64,000 bases of DNA, taken from Williamsia muralis NBRC 105860. GTDB taxonomy: Bacteria; Actinomycetota; Actinomycetes; Mycobacteriales; Mycobacteriaceae. Both the position numbers and the translations under genes were made by a program. The notes under the pieces were generated by a model. That model did not search any database and was not told where the DNA came from. It was given only the letters and a program-made list of their open reading frames with translations. The first letter of the stretch is position 1; the number at the start of each line of letters is the position of its first letter. Shown here one piece after another: positions 35,437 to 43,654 of the stretch. The stretch lies in the NCBI RefSeq assembly GCF_001598915.1, contig NZ_BDAP01000002.1, forward strand, positions 868,001-932,000, read 5' to 3'.

Positions 35437-38402
35437 GGTCGAACCTCCTCGGTGGTCTCGGATGAATTGGCCGGGTCGAGTAATTCGGCCAGGTGGACCG
35501 ACTCGACGGCCGGCACGGTGTCGTCGGTGGCAGAGAGGTGCGAAACGGCCATCGCACAACTGAATCCGTCGGTGAGGACCGGTGTGGATTGGTCCCGGGC
35601 ACGCAGCGCTGGGGCGAGCGCCTGTTCGGCTACACCCATGCTGACGTCGTAGTGACCTTTCTCGAAGCCGAAATTGCCTGCCACACCGCAGCATCCGTCG
35701 GCCTGCTCGACCTCGGTCGCCCCGAGTCTGCGCAGGACCGATTGCTGCACGGTTGGCCCGAACGCCGAGTACTCGTGGCAGTGGGTCTGCACGACGACGT
35801 CCGCGGGCAACGGCACGGGCGGTTTCCACCCGTCGTCGAGTAGATGGCCCACCTCGTCGGCAAAACTCCGAACCCGTGAAGCCACCCGGCGGGCGACCTC
35901 GCTGTGCACCAACTCCGGGAGGTCCTTGCGCAGTGCGGCGGCGCAGCTCGGTTCGGGCACCACGATCGGCCGGTCAGTGCCGTCGTCGAGAGCAGCGGCG
36001 GTACGGGTCAGCACCTTTCGCGCGTGATCGAGTTGCCCGGTGGAGATCCAGGTGAGCGCGCAACATTGGTCGGCCGAACAGCTCACGGTCTGGCCTCCCG
36101 ATTCCAGGACTCGGGCCGCGGCACCGGCGACGTGTGGCCGGAACGCCTTGGTGAACGAGTCGACGAACAGCACGACGTCGGATGTCGGGTCGGTGCGTAG
36201 ACCGGCCATCGCGGTGTGCACCTGTTTGCGGGTGGCGAAGGCGGGCATGGTGCGTCGCGGATCAAGCCCGCCGGCCCGGGATGCGGGACCGGCGAGGCGG
36301 CCCGCCAGCATCCTGTTGATGACGGGGGCCAAAGCCTTGGCGGCGCTGAGCCAGGCAGGCATCCAGCCGAGCGAATAGTGCGACAGCGGGCGCAGGCGCC
36401 GCCGGTAGTAGTTGGAGAAGAACTCGGACTTGTACGTGGCCATGTCGACGCCCACCGGGCAATCGGTCGAACACGCCTTGCATGACAGGCACAGGTCGAG
36501 GGCTTCGCGAGAATCCTCGTCGCGCCAGCCAGTTTCGATGTCGGGTGCGGTGCGGACCATCTCCTGCAGCACCCGTGCCCGGCCGCGGGTGGAGTCCTTC
36601 TCGTCGCGGGTGGCGCGGTAACTGGGGCACATGACACCACCGGAATCGGACCGGCAGCGCCCGACGCCGATACACCCCTGGACCGCATGCACAAAGGGGT
36701 CTAGGCCTGGTTGTCCATCGTCACGGGTCCTGGGCGTGCCGAGATCAAAACTGGTGCGCCATACGCGGCTGGGCACGTCGGCGAGCACAAGATTGGCATC
36801 GATGGGGTCCGGATCGACGATGCTGCCGGGGTTGAGGATGCCTGCCGGATCCCAGATCCGCTTGAAGGCGCCGAAGGCCTCGATCATCTGAGGCGAGTAC
36901 ATCAGGGGCAACAGCTCCGAGCGGGCCCGGCCATCGCCGTGTTCACCCGACAGCGAACCGCCGTGACGCACAACGAGTTCGGCGGCGTCATGACAGAACT
37001 TCCTCATCACCGCTCGGCCCTGCGCACTGCGGAGGTCGAAGGTGATCCGGACATGCATGCACCCGGCGCCGAAGTGTCCGTACATGACACCGGTCAGTCC
37101 GTGGTGGTCGAGCAGTGCGGTGAACCCTTCCAGATAGTCGGCGAGCCTTTCGGGGGCAACGGCCGAATCCTCCCAGCCGGGCCAGGATTCGTAGCTGCCG
37201 CCGTCCTCGGGGTTCACCTGCTGCGGTGCCACCAGCCGTGACGACAATCCGGCGCCGTCCTCCCGGATACGCCACAGCGAGACCCGTTGCTGGCGGTCGG
37301 GCACGGTCCGGCCGTCCACCAGTCGCCCGTTCGTATAGAGCTTGTCGAGAAGGTCCTGCGCCGCCTGCGGCACGTTCGAGCTGCTCTCCTCGTCGAGATC
37401 CACGTACAGCCAGGCATTTCCCTGTGGCAGGCCGACCACGGAGTCGTCGCCTCGACGCGCTTGCATCGTCTCGACGATGCGCTCGTCGATACCTTCGATG
37501 GCCGACGGCTTGAACTCGAGCAGGGTCGGTACGTCGCGGGCGGCGTCCACCACGTTGCGGTAGCCGAGACAGAGCAGCAGCGCGCTGGTGGGCGCGGGCA
37601 CGAGACGAACGGTGGCCGAGACCACGATCGCACAGGTGCCTTCGGTGCCGACCAGGGCGCGGGCCACGTCAAAACCGTTTTCGGGCAGCAACTTACCGAG
37701 GTGGTAGCCGGACACCTGGCGTGGGATCCGGTCCATCTCGGTTCGCAGTACGGCCATGTTCGCCGCCGTCAGCTCGCGCATCGCCGCACTCAGTTGGGCT
37801 GCCCGGGCCACCGCTTCGGTGTCGGAGGGGTCGGTTGCGCTCAACCCGTCGCGGAATGCGGTGAGGCGCAGTCCATCGGCCGTGACCAGGTTCAATGCCT
37901 CGACGTGGTCGGTGGTGCGCCCGTGGCGCACCGAGTGGTTGCCGCAGGCGTCGTTGCCGATGGCCCCGCCGAGGGTGGCCCGGGACTGGCTCGAGGGGTC
38001 CGGTGCAAAGGTCAGTTCACCGTCGGTCTGGGCCGCGACTTGTTGCTGCAGGGTGGTGAGCACCATGCCGGCCTGCGCCACCGCGGTCCTGCCGTGCGGA
38101 TCGACGGAGATGAGCCTGTTCATGTGCCGCGAGAAGTCCAGCACCACGCCGGTCCCGATCGCGTTGCCGCCCATGCCCGTTCCGCCACCGCGGGCGGTGA
38201 GCGTGAGGTGATGCCGGTGGCAGTAGGCGGCCACCGCAGCCACCTCGCGATCGTCCCGAGGGAAGACCACCGTGAGGGGCTTGAGTCGGTAGTTCGAGGC
38301 GTCGTAGGAGTATTCGGTGAGACGGCGAGACGAGGCGTCGGCGCTCAGCCCGAGCGCTTGTAGATCAGTGGCAACACGGGAGCCGGACAGTTCGGGGTCC
38401 AT
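35433..38402 (-). CDS. FAD- and 4Fe-4S-containing dehydrogenase (GlcD-GlcF fusion)
   Basis: Large fusion protein of 989 residues from ATG 38402. The N-terminal half is a FAD_binding_4/FAD-oxidase-C module (LTARGGGTGMGGNAIGTG) like D-lactate or D-2-hydroxyglutarate dehydrogenases. The C-terminal half holds an Fe-S domain with LCLSCKACSTDCPVGVD, a second cysteine cluster in GCIGVGRCRSDSG and MCPSY, and two CCG-type blocks (CHEYSAFG, DGCCGVAGNFG). It delivers electrons from a 2-hydroxyacid to the membrane quinone pool or a carrier. Its presence in an ectoine- or GABA-like operon is unusual. A divergent D-2-hydroxyacid dehydrogenase gene nearby suggests a 2-hydroxyacid intermediate. Confidence 0.92.
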   Translation of the reverse strand: MDPELSGSRVATDLQALGLSADASSRRLTEYSYDASNYRLKPLTVVFPRDDREVAAVAAYCHRHHLTLTARGGGTGMGGNAIGTGVVLDFSRHMNRLISVDPHGRTAVAQAGMVLTTLQQQVAAQTDGELTFAPDPSSQSRATLGGAIGNDACGNHSVRHGRTTDHVEALNLVTADGLRLTAFRDGLSATDPSDTEAVARAAQLSAAMRELTAANMAVLRTEMDRIPRQVSGYHLGKLLPENGFDVARALVGTEGTCAIVVSATVRLVPAPTSALLLCLGYRNVVDAARDVPTLLEFKPSAIEGIDERIVETMQARRGDDSVVGLPQGNAWLYVDLDEESSSNVPQAAQDLLDKLYTNGRLVDGRTVPDRQQRVSLWRIREDGAGLSSRLVAPQQVNPEDGGSYESWPGWEDSAVAPERLADYLEGFTALLDHHGLTGVMYGHFGAGCMHVRITFDLRSAQGRAVMRKFCHDAAELVVRHGGSLSGEHGDGRARSELLPLMYSPQMIEAFGAFKRIWDPAGILNPGSIVDPDPIDANLVLADVPSRVWRTSFDLGTPRTRDDGQPGLDPFVHAVQGCIGVGRCRSDSGGVMCPSYRATRDEKDSTRGRARVLQEMVRTAPDIETGWRDEDSREALDLCLSCKACSTDCPVGVDMATYKSEFFSNYYRRRLRPLSHYSLGWMPAWLSAAKALAPVINRMLAGRLAGPASRAGGLDPRRTMPAFATRKQVHTAMAGLRTDPTSDVVLFVDSFTKAFRPHVAGAAARVLESGGQTVSCSADQCCALTWISTGQLDHARKVLTRTAAALDDGTDRPIVVPEPSCAAALRKDLPELVHSEVARRVASRVRSFADEVGHLLDDGWKPPVPLPADVVVQTHCHEYSAFGPTVQQSVLRRLGATEVEQADGCCGVAGNFGFEKGHYDVSMGVAEQALAPALRARDQSTPVLTDGFSCAMAVSHLSATDDTVPAVESVHLAELLDPANSSETTEEVRP

Positions 38403-38410
38403 CACCCCCG

Positions 38411-39673
38411 CTATCCCAGTGCCGCGGTCAAAGCGGCCTCGAATCTGTTCAGACCCGTGGCCATTTCGTCTTCTGAGATCACCAGGGCGGGGATGAGGCG
38501 AACAACGTTGCCCATCGGTCCACACGTCAGCGTCAGCAGCTTCTCGGGTATGCACGCCTGCTGCACGGCGGCTGCCGAGACACTGTCGGGCGTGCCCGCA
38601 TCGTCAACGAATTCGATGCCGGCCATCAGGCCGATCCCGCGGACATTGCCGATCTGCGGGAACTTCGGAGCCAGTTCGGCCAGTCCGCGGAGCATCTGGT
38701 CGCCCCGGATACGCGCGTTGTCGACGAGGTTCTCCTCGGCGATCACCTCGAGCGTCGCGACGCCTGCGGCGGCGGCGACCGCATTGCCGCCATAGGTGCC
38801 ACCCTGCGAACCCGGCCATGCCTTCGCCATCAGGTCGCGGGGTGCGGCGATGGCAGAGATCGGGAACCCGGAGGCGATGCCCTTGGCTGTGATGAGGATG
38901 TCGGGAATCAGGCCGTCGGTGTGCTGGTGTCCCCAGAATCTGCCGGTGCGCCCGACGCCTGCCTGGACCTCGTCGAGGATGAGGACGATGCCGTATCGAT
39001 CGGCGCGTTCGCGGAGTCCCTCGAGAAATGCCGGTGGCGTGGGCAGGTATCCGCCGTCACCCAGTACCGGTTCGATGAGAAAGGCAGCGGTGTCATTGGG
39101 AGCGACGCGTGAGGCGAACAGGTAGTCGAGTTCCCGGAGAGCGAAGTCGACTGCTGTCTGCTCGTCCCAGCCGTACCGGTAGGCGTACGGGAAGGGCGCC
39201 ATGTGCACGCCGCCCATCAAGGGGGAGAAGCCTGCGGAGAAACGGGTTCCGGCGGTGGTCAGAGTGGCGGCAGCGACGGTGCGGCCGTGGAAACCGCCTT
39301 GGAAGACAACGATGTTCGGTCGTGATGTGGCCATCCGCGCCAGTCGGACGGCGGCCTCCACGGCCTCGGATCCGGAGTTGGCATAGAACACCGAGTCGAG
39401 CCCGGTGGGCAGATGATCACCGAGTTTGTCGGTCAACTCGAGCAGCGGCTTGTGCATCACGGTGGTGTACTGCGCGTGAATGATCTTGCCGCATTGTTCC
39501 TGGGCCGCGGCAACCACTTTCGGGTGGCAGTGCCCGGTGCTGGTGACGCCGATGCCGGTGGTGAAGTCCAGGTAGTCGAGGCCGTCCGTGCCGTGGATCC
39601 ACGACCCCTTCGCGTGATCGACGACAACCGGCGTGGCTTGTTTGAGGGCAGGACTGAGGGTGGCGCGGCTCAT
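38411..39673 (-). CDS. Class III aminotransferase (GabT/DoeD type)
   Basis: First gene of the catabolic operon, 420 residues from ATG 39673; 20 upstream in-frame codons are not family-like and would cover the operator. PLP-binding marks are YANSGSEAVEAAVRLAR, the aspartate in LILDEVQAGVGRTG and the cofactor lysine in ITAKGIASGFP. Class III enzymes transaminate omega-amino groups such as those of GABA or diaminobutyrate. With the aldehyde dehydrogenase it forms a transaminase-oxidase pair. The gene lies 8 bases before the FAD/Fe-S gene and directly behind the second GntR operator. Confidence 0.94.
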   Translation of the reverse strand: MSRATLSPALKQATPVVVDHAKGSWIHGTDGLDYLDFTTGIGVTSTGHCHPKVVAAAQEQCGKIIHAQYTTVMHKPLLELTDKLGDHLPTGLDSVFYANSGSEAVEAAVRLARMATSRPNIVVFQGGFHGRTVAAATLTTAGTRFSAGFSPLMGGVHMAPFPYAYRYGWDEQTAVDFALRELDYLFASRVAPNDTAAFLIEPVLGDGGYLPTPPAFLEGLRERADRYGIVLILDEVQAGVGRTGRFWGHQHTDGLIPDILITAKGIASGFPISAIAAPRDLMAKAWPGSQGGTYGGNAVAAAAGVATLEVIAEENLVDNARIRGDQMLRGLAELAPKFPQIGNVRGIGLMAGIEFVDDAGTPDSVSAAAVQQACIPEKLLTLTCGPMGNVVRLIPALVISEDEMATGLNRFEAALTAALG

Positions 39674-39700
39674 GGGTACACGGTGACGGCAGATTGATGG

Positions 39701-39712
39701 ATTGTCAACAAT
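39701..39712 (-). promoter_or_regulatory. Palindromic GntR operator, copy 2
   Basis: ATTGTCAACAAT is identical to the core of the operator at 27796-27815 nearly 12 kb away. It lies 28 bases upstream of the class III aminotransferase start. It is in the 87-bp gap shared with the divergent hydroxyacid dehydrogenase, so the FCD regulator could control both directions. Confidence 0.75.
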
Positions 39713-39760
39713 TGGACAGTCGCCGACGGACACTCCGCCGGGCTGCCCTAATCTGGGCCC

Positions 39761-40753
39761 ATGGCAACGCCGAACACACCACCGGTGGTCGCACTCCTGG
39801 GTCGTGAAGGACTTGCCCCGCCCAGCAACCTGGAGCAGATCCGCGACATCGCGACGGTGCGTGAATGCACCACCGCAGATCTGGGTGCGGCGCTCGACGG
39901 TGCGGACGTTCTGCTGTTGTGGGACTTCTTCTCCGCGGCCTTACGGGACAACTGGTCGGCCGCAGATGACCTCCGGTGGGTACATGTCTGTGCAGCAGGC
40001 GTCGACGCAATGCTGTTCGATGACGTGCGCCGGTCGGACGTCACCGTCACCAACGCCCACGGGGTCTTCGACGGGCCCATCGCCGAGTTTGTCCTCGGCT
40101 CGATCCTCGCCGAGGACAAGCAGTTGCATCTGTCGAAAACCCTCCAGCGGGAAAAGCGGTGGATCCGCCGCGACACCACCCGGACCGCCGGACGTTCGGT
40201 ACTCGTCATCGGGACCGGCGGGATCGGACGCGCCACCGCCCGCCTTCTACGGGCAGCCGGCCTGCAAGTGAGCGGTGCGGGTCGCACCGAACGTGCGCAC
40301 GACCCCGACTTCGGTGTGGTGGGGGCCACCGCAGACCTGACTTCCTACGTCGGCGATTTCGACGTGGTGGTCGCGATCGCACCGCTCACCGCCCAGACCG
40401 CCCGCATGATCGACGCCGCGGTACTGGCCTCGATGAAACCGACCGCGCACCTGGTCAACGTGGGCAGGGGGGAGTTGGTCGACGAGACGGCGCTCATCGA
40501 CGCGTTGCGGACGGGATCGATCGGAGCCGCCTCGCTCGACGTGTTCGAGACCGAGCCGCTGCCCGCCGAGAACCCGCTGTGGGAGATGGAGAACGTGCAC
40601 ATCTCGGCGCACATGAGCGGGGATGTGGTCGGGTGGGGCGATGAACTGGCCGGTCAGTTCCTGCAGAACCTGCAGCACTACATCGCCGGCGAACCGCTGA
40701 TGAACGTGGTCGACAAGCAGGCCGGCTACGTCAGGGCACGCGAAAACTCCTGA
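39761..40753 (+). CDS. D-2-hydroxyacid dehydrogenase
   Basis: NAD-dependent enzyme of 330 residues. The Rossmann motif VLVIGTGGIGRATARLLRAAG follows the split catalytic domain. The substrate Arg lies in NVGRGELVDETAL and the catalytic His in HISAHMSGD. It interconverts a 2-oxoacid and a D-2-hydroxyacid. It is divergent from the catabolic operon and shares the operator region. Together with the FAD/Fe-S dehydrogenase it could cycle a hydroxyacid by-product of transamination. Confidence 0.9.
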   Translation: MATPNTPPVVALLGREGLAPPSNLEQIRDIATVRECTTADLGAALDGADVLLLWDFFSAALRDNWSAADDLRWVHVCAAGVDAMLFDDVRRSDVTVTNAHGVFDGPIAEFVLGSILAEDKQLHLSKTLQREKRWIRRDTTRTAGRSVLVIGTGGIGRATARLLRAAGLQVSGAGRTERAHDPDFGVVGATADLTSYVGDFDVVVAIAPLTAQTARMIDAAVLASMKPTAHLVNVGRGELVDETALIDALRTGSIGAASLDVFETEPLPAENPLWEMENVHISAHMSGDVVGWGDELAGQFLQNLQHYIAGEPLMNVVDKQAGYVRARENS

Positions 40754-40814
40754 CAGAGGTAACAAGTCAGGCCCCGCTGTCGCTATTCACAGACGGATCT
40801 CAGACTCGGCTTCT

Positions 40815-41309
40815 ATGTTCGGACACGTGACTGATTCCACGCCGCGTTCGACAAGGGTCGTGACGCTGTTGTGCATCGCCGGCCTGGCGGTTGCGGGCGT
40901 GGCCCTGGGTTATTGCATCCATCTCGGAGCCGAGCGCAGCGATCAGGGCCAGGCGTCGACACAGATCAAGTACGTCACCCCGAGCGAACCGCCGAGTCAG
41001 GCCGGAGTGCTCTCGGGCGAGACCACAACCGAAGAGATCCCCGAGGCCCTCAGCACCGAACGGTCGAAGGTGGTGCTCTGCACCATCGACAAGATCAGCT
41101 CCGACTCCCTCGACGTCCACACCGCCGACGGGCGCAAACAGCACTTCATCCTCAGTCCGGACACCCACGTGCAGTCCACCGAGGGCAGCTCGCTCAGCGT
41201 CCTCGACGTCGGTGACCTGGTTGTCGTCCGGGTGGTGAAGGTCGACGGCACGATGATCGCCGACCTCATCGTGGACGGCCGGGTCTCCGGTTCGATCCCC
41301 GAGAACTGA
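40815..41309 (+). CDS. Small membrane-anchored or secreted protein, unknown
   Basis: Protein of 164 residues (or 160 from the GTG at 40827). A single hydrophobic helix (VVTLLCIAGLAVAGVALGYCI) at residues 15-36 is followed by a Ser/Thr/Pro-rich linker. A compact domain rich in beta strands follows (CTIDKISSDSLDVHTADGRKQHFIL, VLDVGDLVVVRVVKVDGTMIADLIVDG), resembling a small OB-like fold as in DUF5666 proteins. No family is claimed. It faces outward. Confidence 0.65.
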   Translation: MFGHVTDSTPRSTRVVTLLCIAGLAVAGVALGYCIHLGAERSDQGQASTQIKYVTPSEPPSQAGVLSGETTTEEIPEALSTERSKVVLCTIDKISSDSLDVHTADGRKQHFILSPDTHVQSTEGSSLSVLDVGDLVVVRVVKVDGTMIADLIVDGRVSGSIPEN

Positions 41310-41397
41310 CGCCCTCGCGGGGCCCGCTGGGCGAGTGCGGGTCTCGGCAACCTCGCCTGCGTATCGAATCGGACGCCCCACGGTAAGCTGACCGGTG

Positions 41398-42321
41398 ATG
41401 ACTGCCGTCTACTTCCTGATCGCCGCCCTCGCGCTGGCCGGCGCCCTGGCTCTGCTGTGGCTCGACCGCAAGCGGACGACCGGGGTGCGCCGTGAACGAG
41501 CAGTGTGGGGCGATCAGCACGGGTTCAAATACCGCGACTCCGATCCGGCCCTGAAATCGGAGTTCGGGCGGGCGGCGATGGATGTGCCCGACCACATCGA
41601 GGTCCAGGATCTGGCTTACGGCAGCTACTACGGCGAAGAGACCGTCGTCTTCGACCTTGCCGAGACCGCCACCATCGTGGCCATCCGCCGGACCACCGAA
41701 TCGAACGTGACGATCGATCTGCGGCACGAGAAGACTCTCGCGCCGGCCGAGGACGATGTCGAACTGCTCGGCGCGATGGGTAAGAGGGTGATGTTCTCCA
41801 GTCACCTCGATGTCGCCCGCCGAGTGTGCGATCGCCGCATGGTCGCCCTGGCCACCAACGCTCCCGACTACATCCAGATCCTCTGGAACGAGGGGGCGTG
41901 GTCGCTCGGGTCGATGCCGATCACCAACGACCCCGAACGCCTCGACGTCGCTCTGGAGACCGTTCGCCGCTTCACCGACCTGTTGCGGGTGCTGCCGCCC
42001 GTCGTCGATCCGCAGAGCACGCCGGACCCGCGGGACCCGTCGAGTCCCACCGGGCGCGCGCGTCGCGGCCTGGCCGACCCCCGTACCGAGAACATCCGCC
42101 GCGAGGATCTGCCACGACCGCAGCGCAATCCGGGGCCGCGGACCGAATCGGGGGCCCACGCCCGCGAGGCCGGCCCGATCCGTCGCAATGAGGGATCAGG
42201 CCCGATGACCCGAAGTGCCGGGCCTGTCACCCGCGGACCTGTTCCGCCCGTACGCACGTCAGGACCGATACCGCGCCAGCCCGGTCCGCCGGGGAGCCCC
42301 CGACCCGGAGGACCACAGTGA
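41398..42321 (+). CDS. Membrane-anchored protein with Pro/Arg-rich tail (Rv0383c-like)
   Basis: Protein of 307 residues with one N-terminal helix (AVYFLIAALALAGALALLWL), a folded cytoplasmic domain of about 190 residues, and a C-terminal low-complexity tail of about 100 residues. The tail carries repeated GPxxR and SGP motifs. It overlaps the start of pyrE by 4 bases. M. tuberculosis has a similar protein upstream of pyrE (Rv0383c), which supports orthology by position. Function unknown. The GTG just before the ATG is an alternative start. Confidence 0.75.
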   Translation: MTAVYFLIAALALAGALALLWLDRKRTTGVRRERAVWGDQHGFKYRDSDPALKSEFGRAAMDVPDHIEVQDLAYGSYYGEETVVFDLAETATIVAIRRTTESNVTIDLRHEKTLAPAEDDVELLGAMGKRVMFSSHLDVARRVCDRRMVALATNAPDYIQILWNEGAWSLGSMPITNDPERLDVALETVRRFTDLLRVLPPVVDPQSTPDPRDPSSPTGRARRGLADPRTENIRREDLPRPQRNPGPRTESGAHAREAGPIRRNEGSGPMTRSAGPVTRGPVPPVRTSGPIPRQPGPPGSPRPGGPQ

Positions 42322-42887
42322 CCGTGACCGATCGTGATGGCGCCGACGCGACGCCGGTGGCGCGTGAGCGGTTGGCCGAACTCGTCAAGGAAATCGCCGT
42401 GGTCCACGGCAAGGTCACGTTGTCGTCGGGCGCCGAGGCCGACTACTACGTCGACCTCCGGCGAGCGACCTTGCACCACGAGGCTTCTGCGCTGATCGGG
42501 ATGCTGTTGCGGGAATTGACCGCCGACTGGGACTTCGAAGCGGCCGGCGGACTCACCCTCGGCGCCGACCCGGTCGCCACCGCGATCATGCACGCGCCCG
42601 GACGGCCGATCAACTCGTTTGTGGTGCGCAAAGCCGCGAAAGCCCATGGGATGCAACGGCAGATCGAAGGGCCCGACATCGTGGGCAAGCGCGTCCTCGT
42701 GGTCGAGGACACCACCACCACCGGCAATTCACCGCTCACCGCGGTGCGTGCCCTCCGTGACGCCGGCGCCACAGTTGTCGGGGTGGCGACAGTGGTGGAC
42801 CGCGCCACCGGAGCCGACGCGATCATCGCGGCCGAAGGTGTGGAATACCGGTCGCTGCTCGGGTTGAGCGACATCGGCCTGGCCTGA
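42318..42887 (+). CDS. pyrE: Orotate phosphoribosyltransferase
   Basis: Pyrimidine synthesis enzyme joining orotate and PRPP, 189 residues from a GTG at 42318. The PRPP-binding loop reads VLVVEDTTTTGNS, and the flexible catalytic loop has RKAAKAHGMQRQIEG. Its start overlaps the preceding gene, and its stop directly abuts the methyltransferase start. Confidence 0.95.
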   Translation: MTVTDRDGADATPVARERLAELVKEIAVVHGKVTLSSGAEADYYVDLRRATLHHEASALIGMLLRELTADWDFEAAGGLTLGADPVATAIMHAPGRPINSFVVRKAAKAHGMQRQIEGPDIVGKRVLVVEDTTTTGNSPLTAVRALRDAGATVVGVATVVDRATGADAIIAAEGVEYRSLLGLSDIGLA

Positions 42888-43562
42888 GTGAGCCAGGACG
42901 AGTCCACCGCCGAGCCTGGGCCCACCGAGTGGGGCGAGCCGGTGGTCGGCAAGGGCCCCTGGTCCGAGGAATACGGCACCGAGCCGCCGACCGATCCACG
43001 GTACGACCCGACGCTTCTCGCTGAGGGTGACCGGCGCAATGTTGTTGATGCGTACCGGTATTGGACGCGCGAGGCCATCATCGCCGACCTCGATACGCGC
43101 CGCCACCCCTTCCACGTGGCCATCGAGAACTTCGGGCACGACGGCAACATCGGCACCGTGGTGCGGACTGCCAACGCATTCACAGCGGCCGCGGTCCACA
43201 TCGTCGGACGCAAACGCTGGAACCGGCGCGGCGCCATGGTTACCGACCGCTATCAGCATGTGCTGCATCATGATTCGGTCAGTGCCCTGATGGAATGGGC
43301 TCGCTCGCGGTCGCTTGCCGTGGTGGCCGTGGACAACACCCCGGGGTCGGTGCCACTCGAGACCGCGGACCTCCCACGAGAATGTGTGCTGCTGTTCGGT
43401 CAAGAGGGACCCGGGGTGAGCGCCGACGCCCAGGCCCACGCCCACCTCACCGTCTCCATCGCCCAATTCGGTTCCACTCGTTCGATCAACGCCGGTGTCG
43501 CTGCCGGTATCGCCATGCATGCCTGGATCAGGCAACATGCGGACCTGGATCAGGCCTGGTAG
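42888..43562 (+). CDS. TrmH/SpoU-family RNA 2'-O-methyltransferase
   Basis: SPOUT-fold methyltransferase of 224 residues from GTG 42888. Family motifs are NFGHDGNIGTVVRTANAF (motif 1), LLFGQEGPGVS (motif 2) and RSINAGVAAGIAMH (motif 3), which together form the trefoil knot that binds S-adenosylmethionine. The first 55 residues are a lineage-specific acidic extension. Target is tRNA or rRNA. The neighbourhood matches Rv0380c of M. tuberculosis. Confidence 0.93.
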   Translation: MSQDESTAEPGPTEWGEPVVGKGPWSEEYGTEPPTDPRYDPTLLAEGDRRNVVDAYRYWTREAIIADLDTRRHPFHVAIENFGHDGNIGTVVRTANAFTAAAVHIVGRKRWNRRGAMVTDRYQHVLHHDSVSALMEWARSRSLAVVAVDNTPGSVPLETADLPRECVLLFGQEGPGVSADAQAHAHLTVSIAQFGSTRSINAGVAAGIAMHAWIRQHADLDQAW

Positions 43563-43598
43563 TCGACCTCTTCCAATCTGCAGGCTTTGTGTTCGTTT

Positions 43599-43650
43599 GC
43601 CGGTGTTGCAGTGCCTGCGTTTTGCCGAAAACCCTGCGTGCGGACGCGGC
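43599..43650. repeat. Dispersed intergenic repeat, copy 2 / left direct repeat
   Basis: Starts GCCGGTGTTGCAGTGCC, which recurs exactly at 44682-44698 on the other side of the DUF559 gene. The following GTTTT-gccg-AAAAC forms a small hairpin. The 52-base span resembles the element at 11886-11937. It lies between the convergent methyltransferase and DUF559 genes. Confidence 0.5.
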
Positions 43651-43654
43651 CTGA

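Noticed and set aside
35437-35829. N-terminal extension of the aldehyde dehydrogenase
   Set aside because: It lies inside the FAD/Fe-S gene in another frame. The ATG at 35436 overlaps that gene's stop as ATGA and yields a standard 501-residue enzyme.
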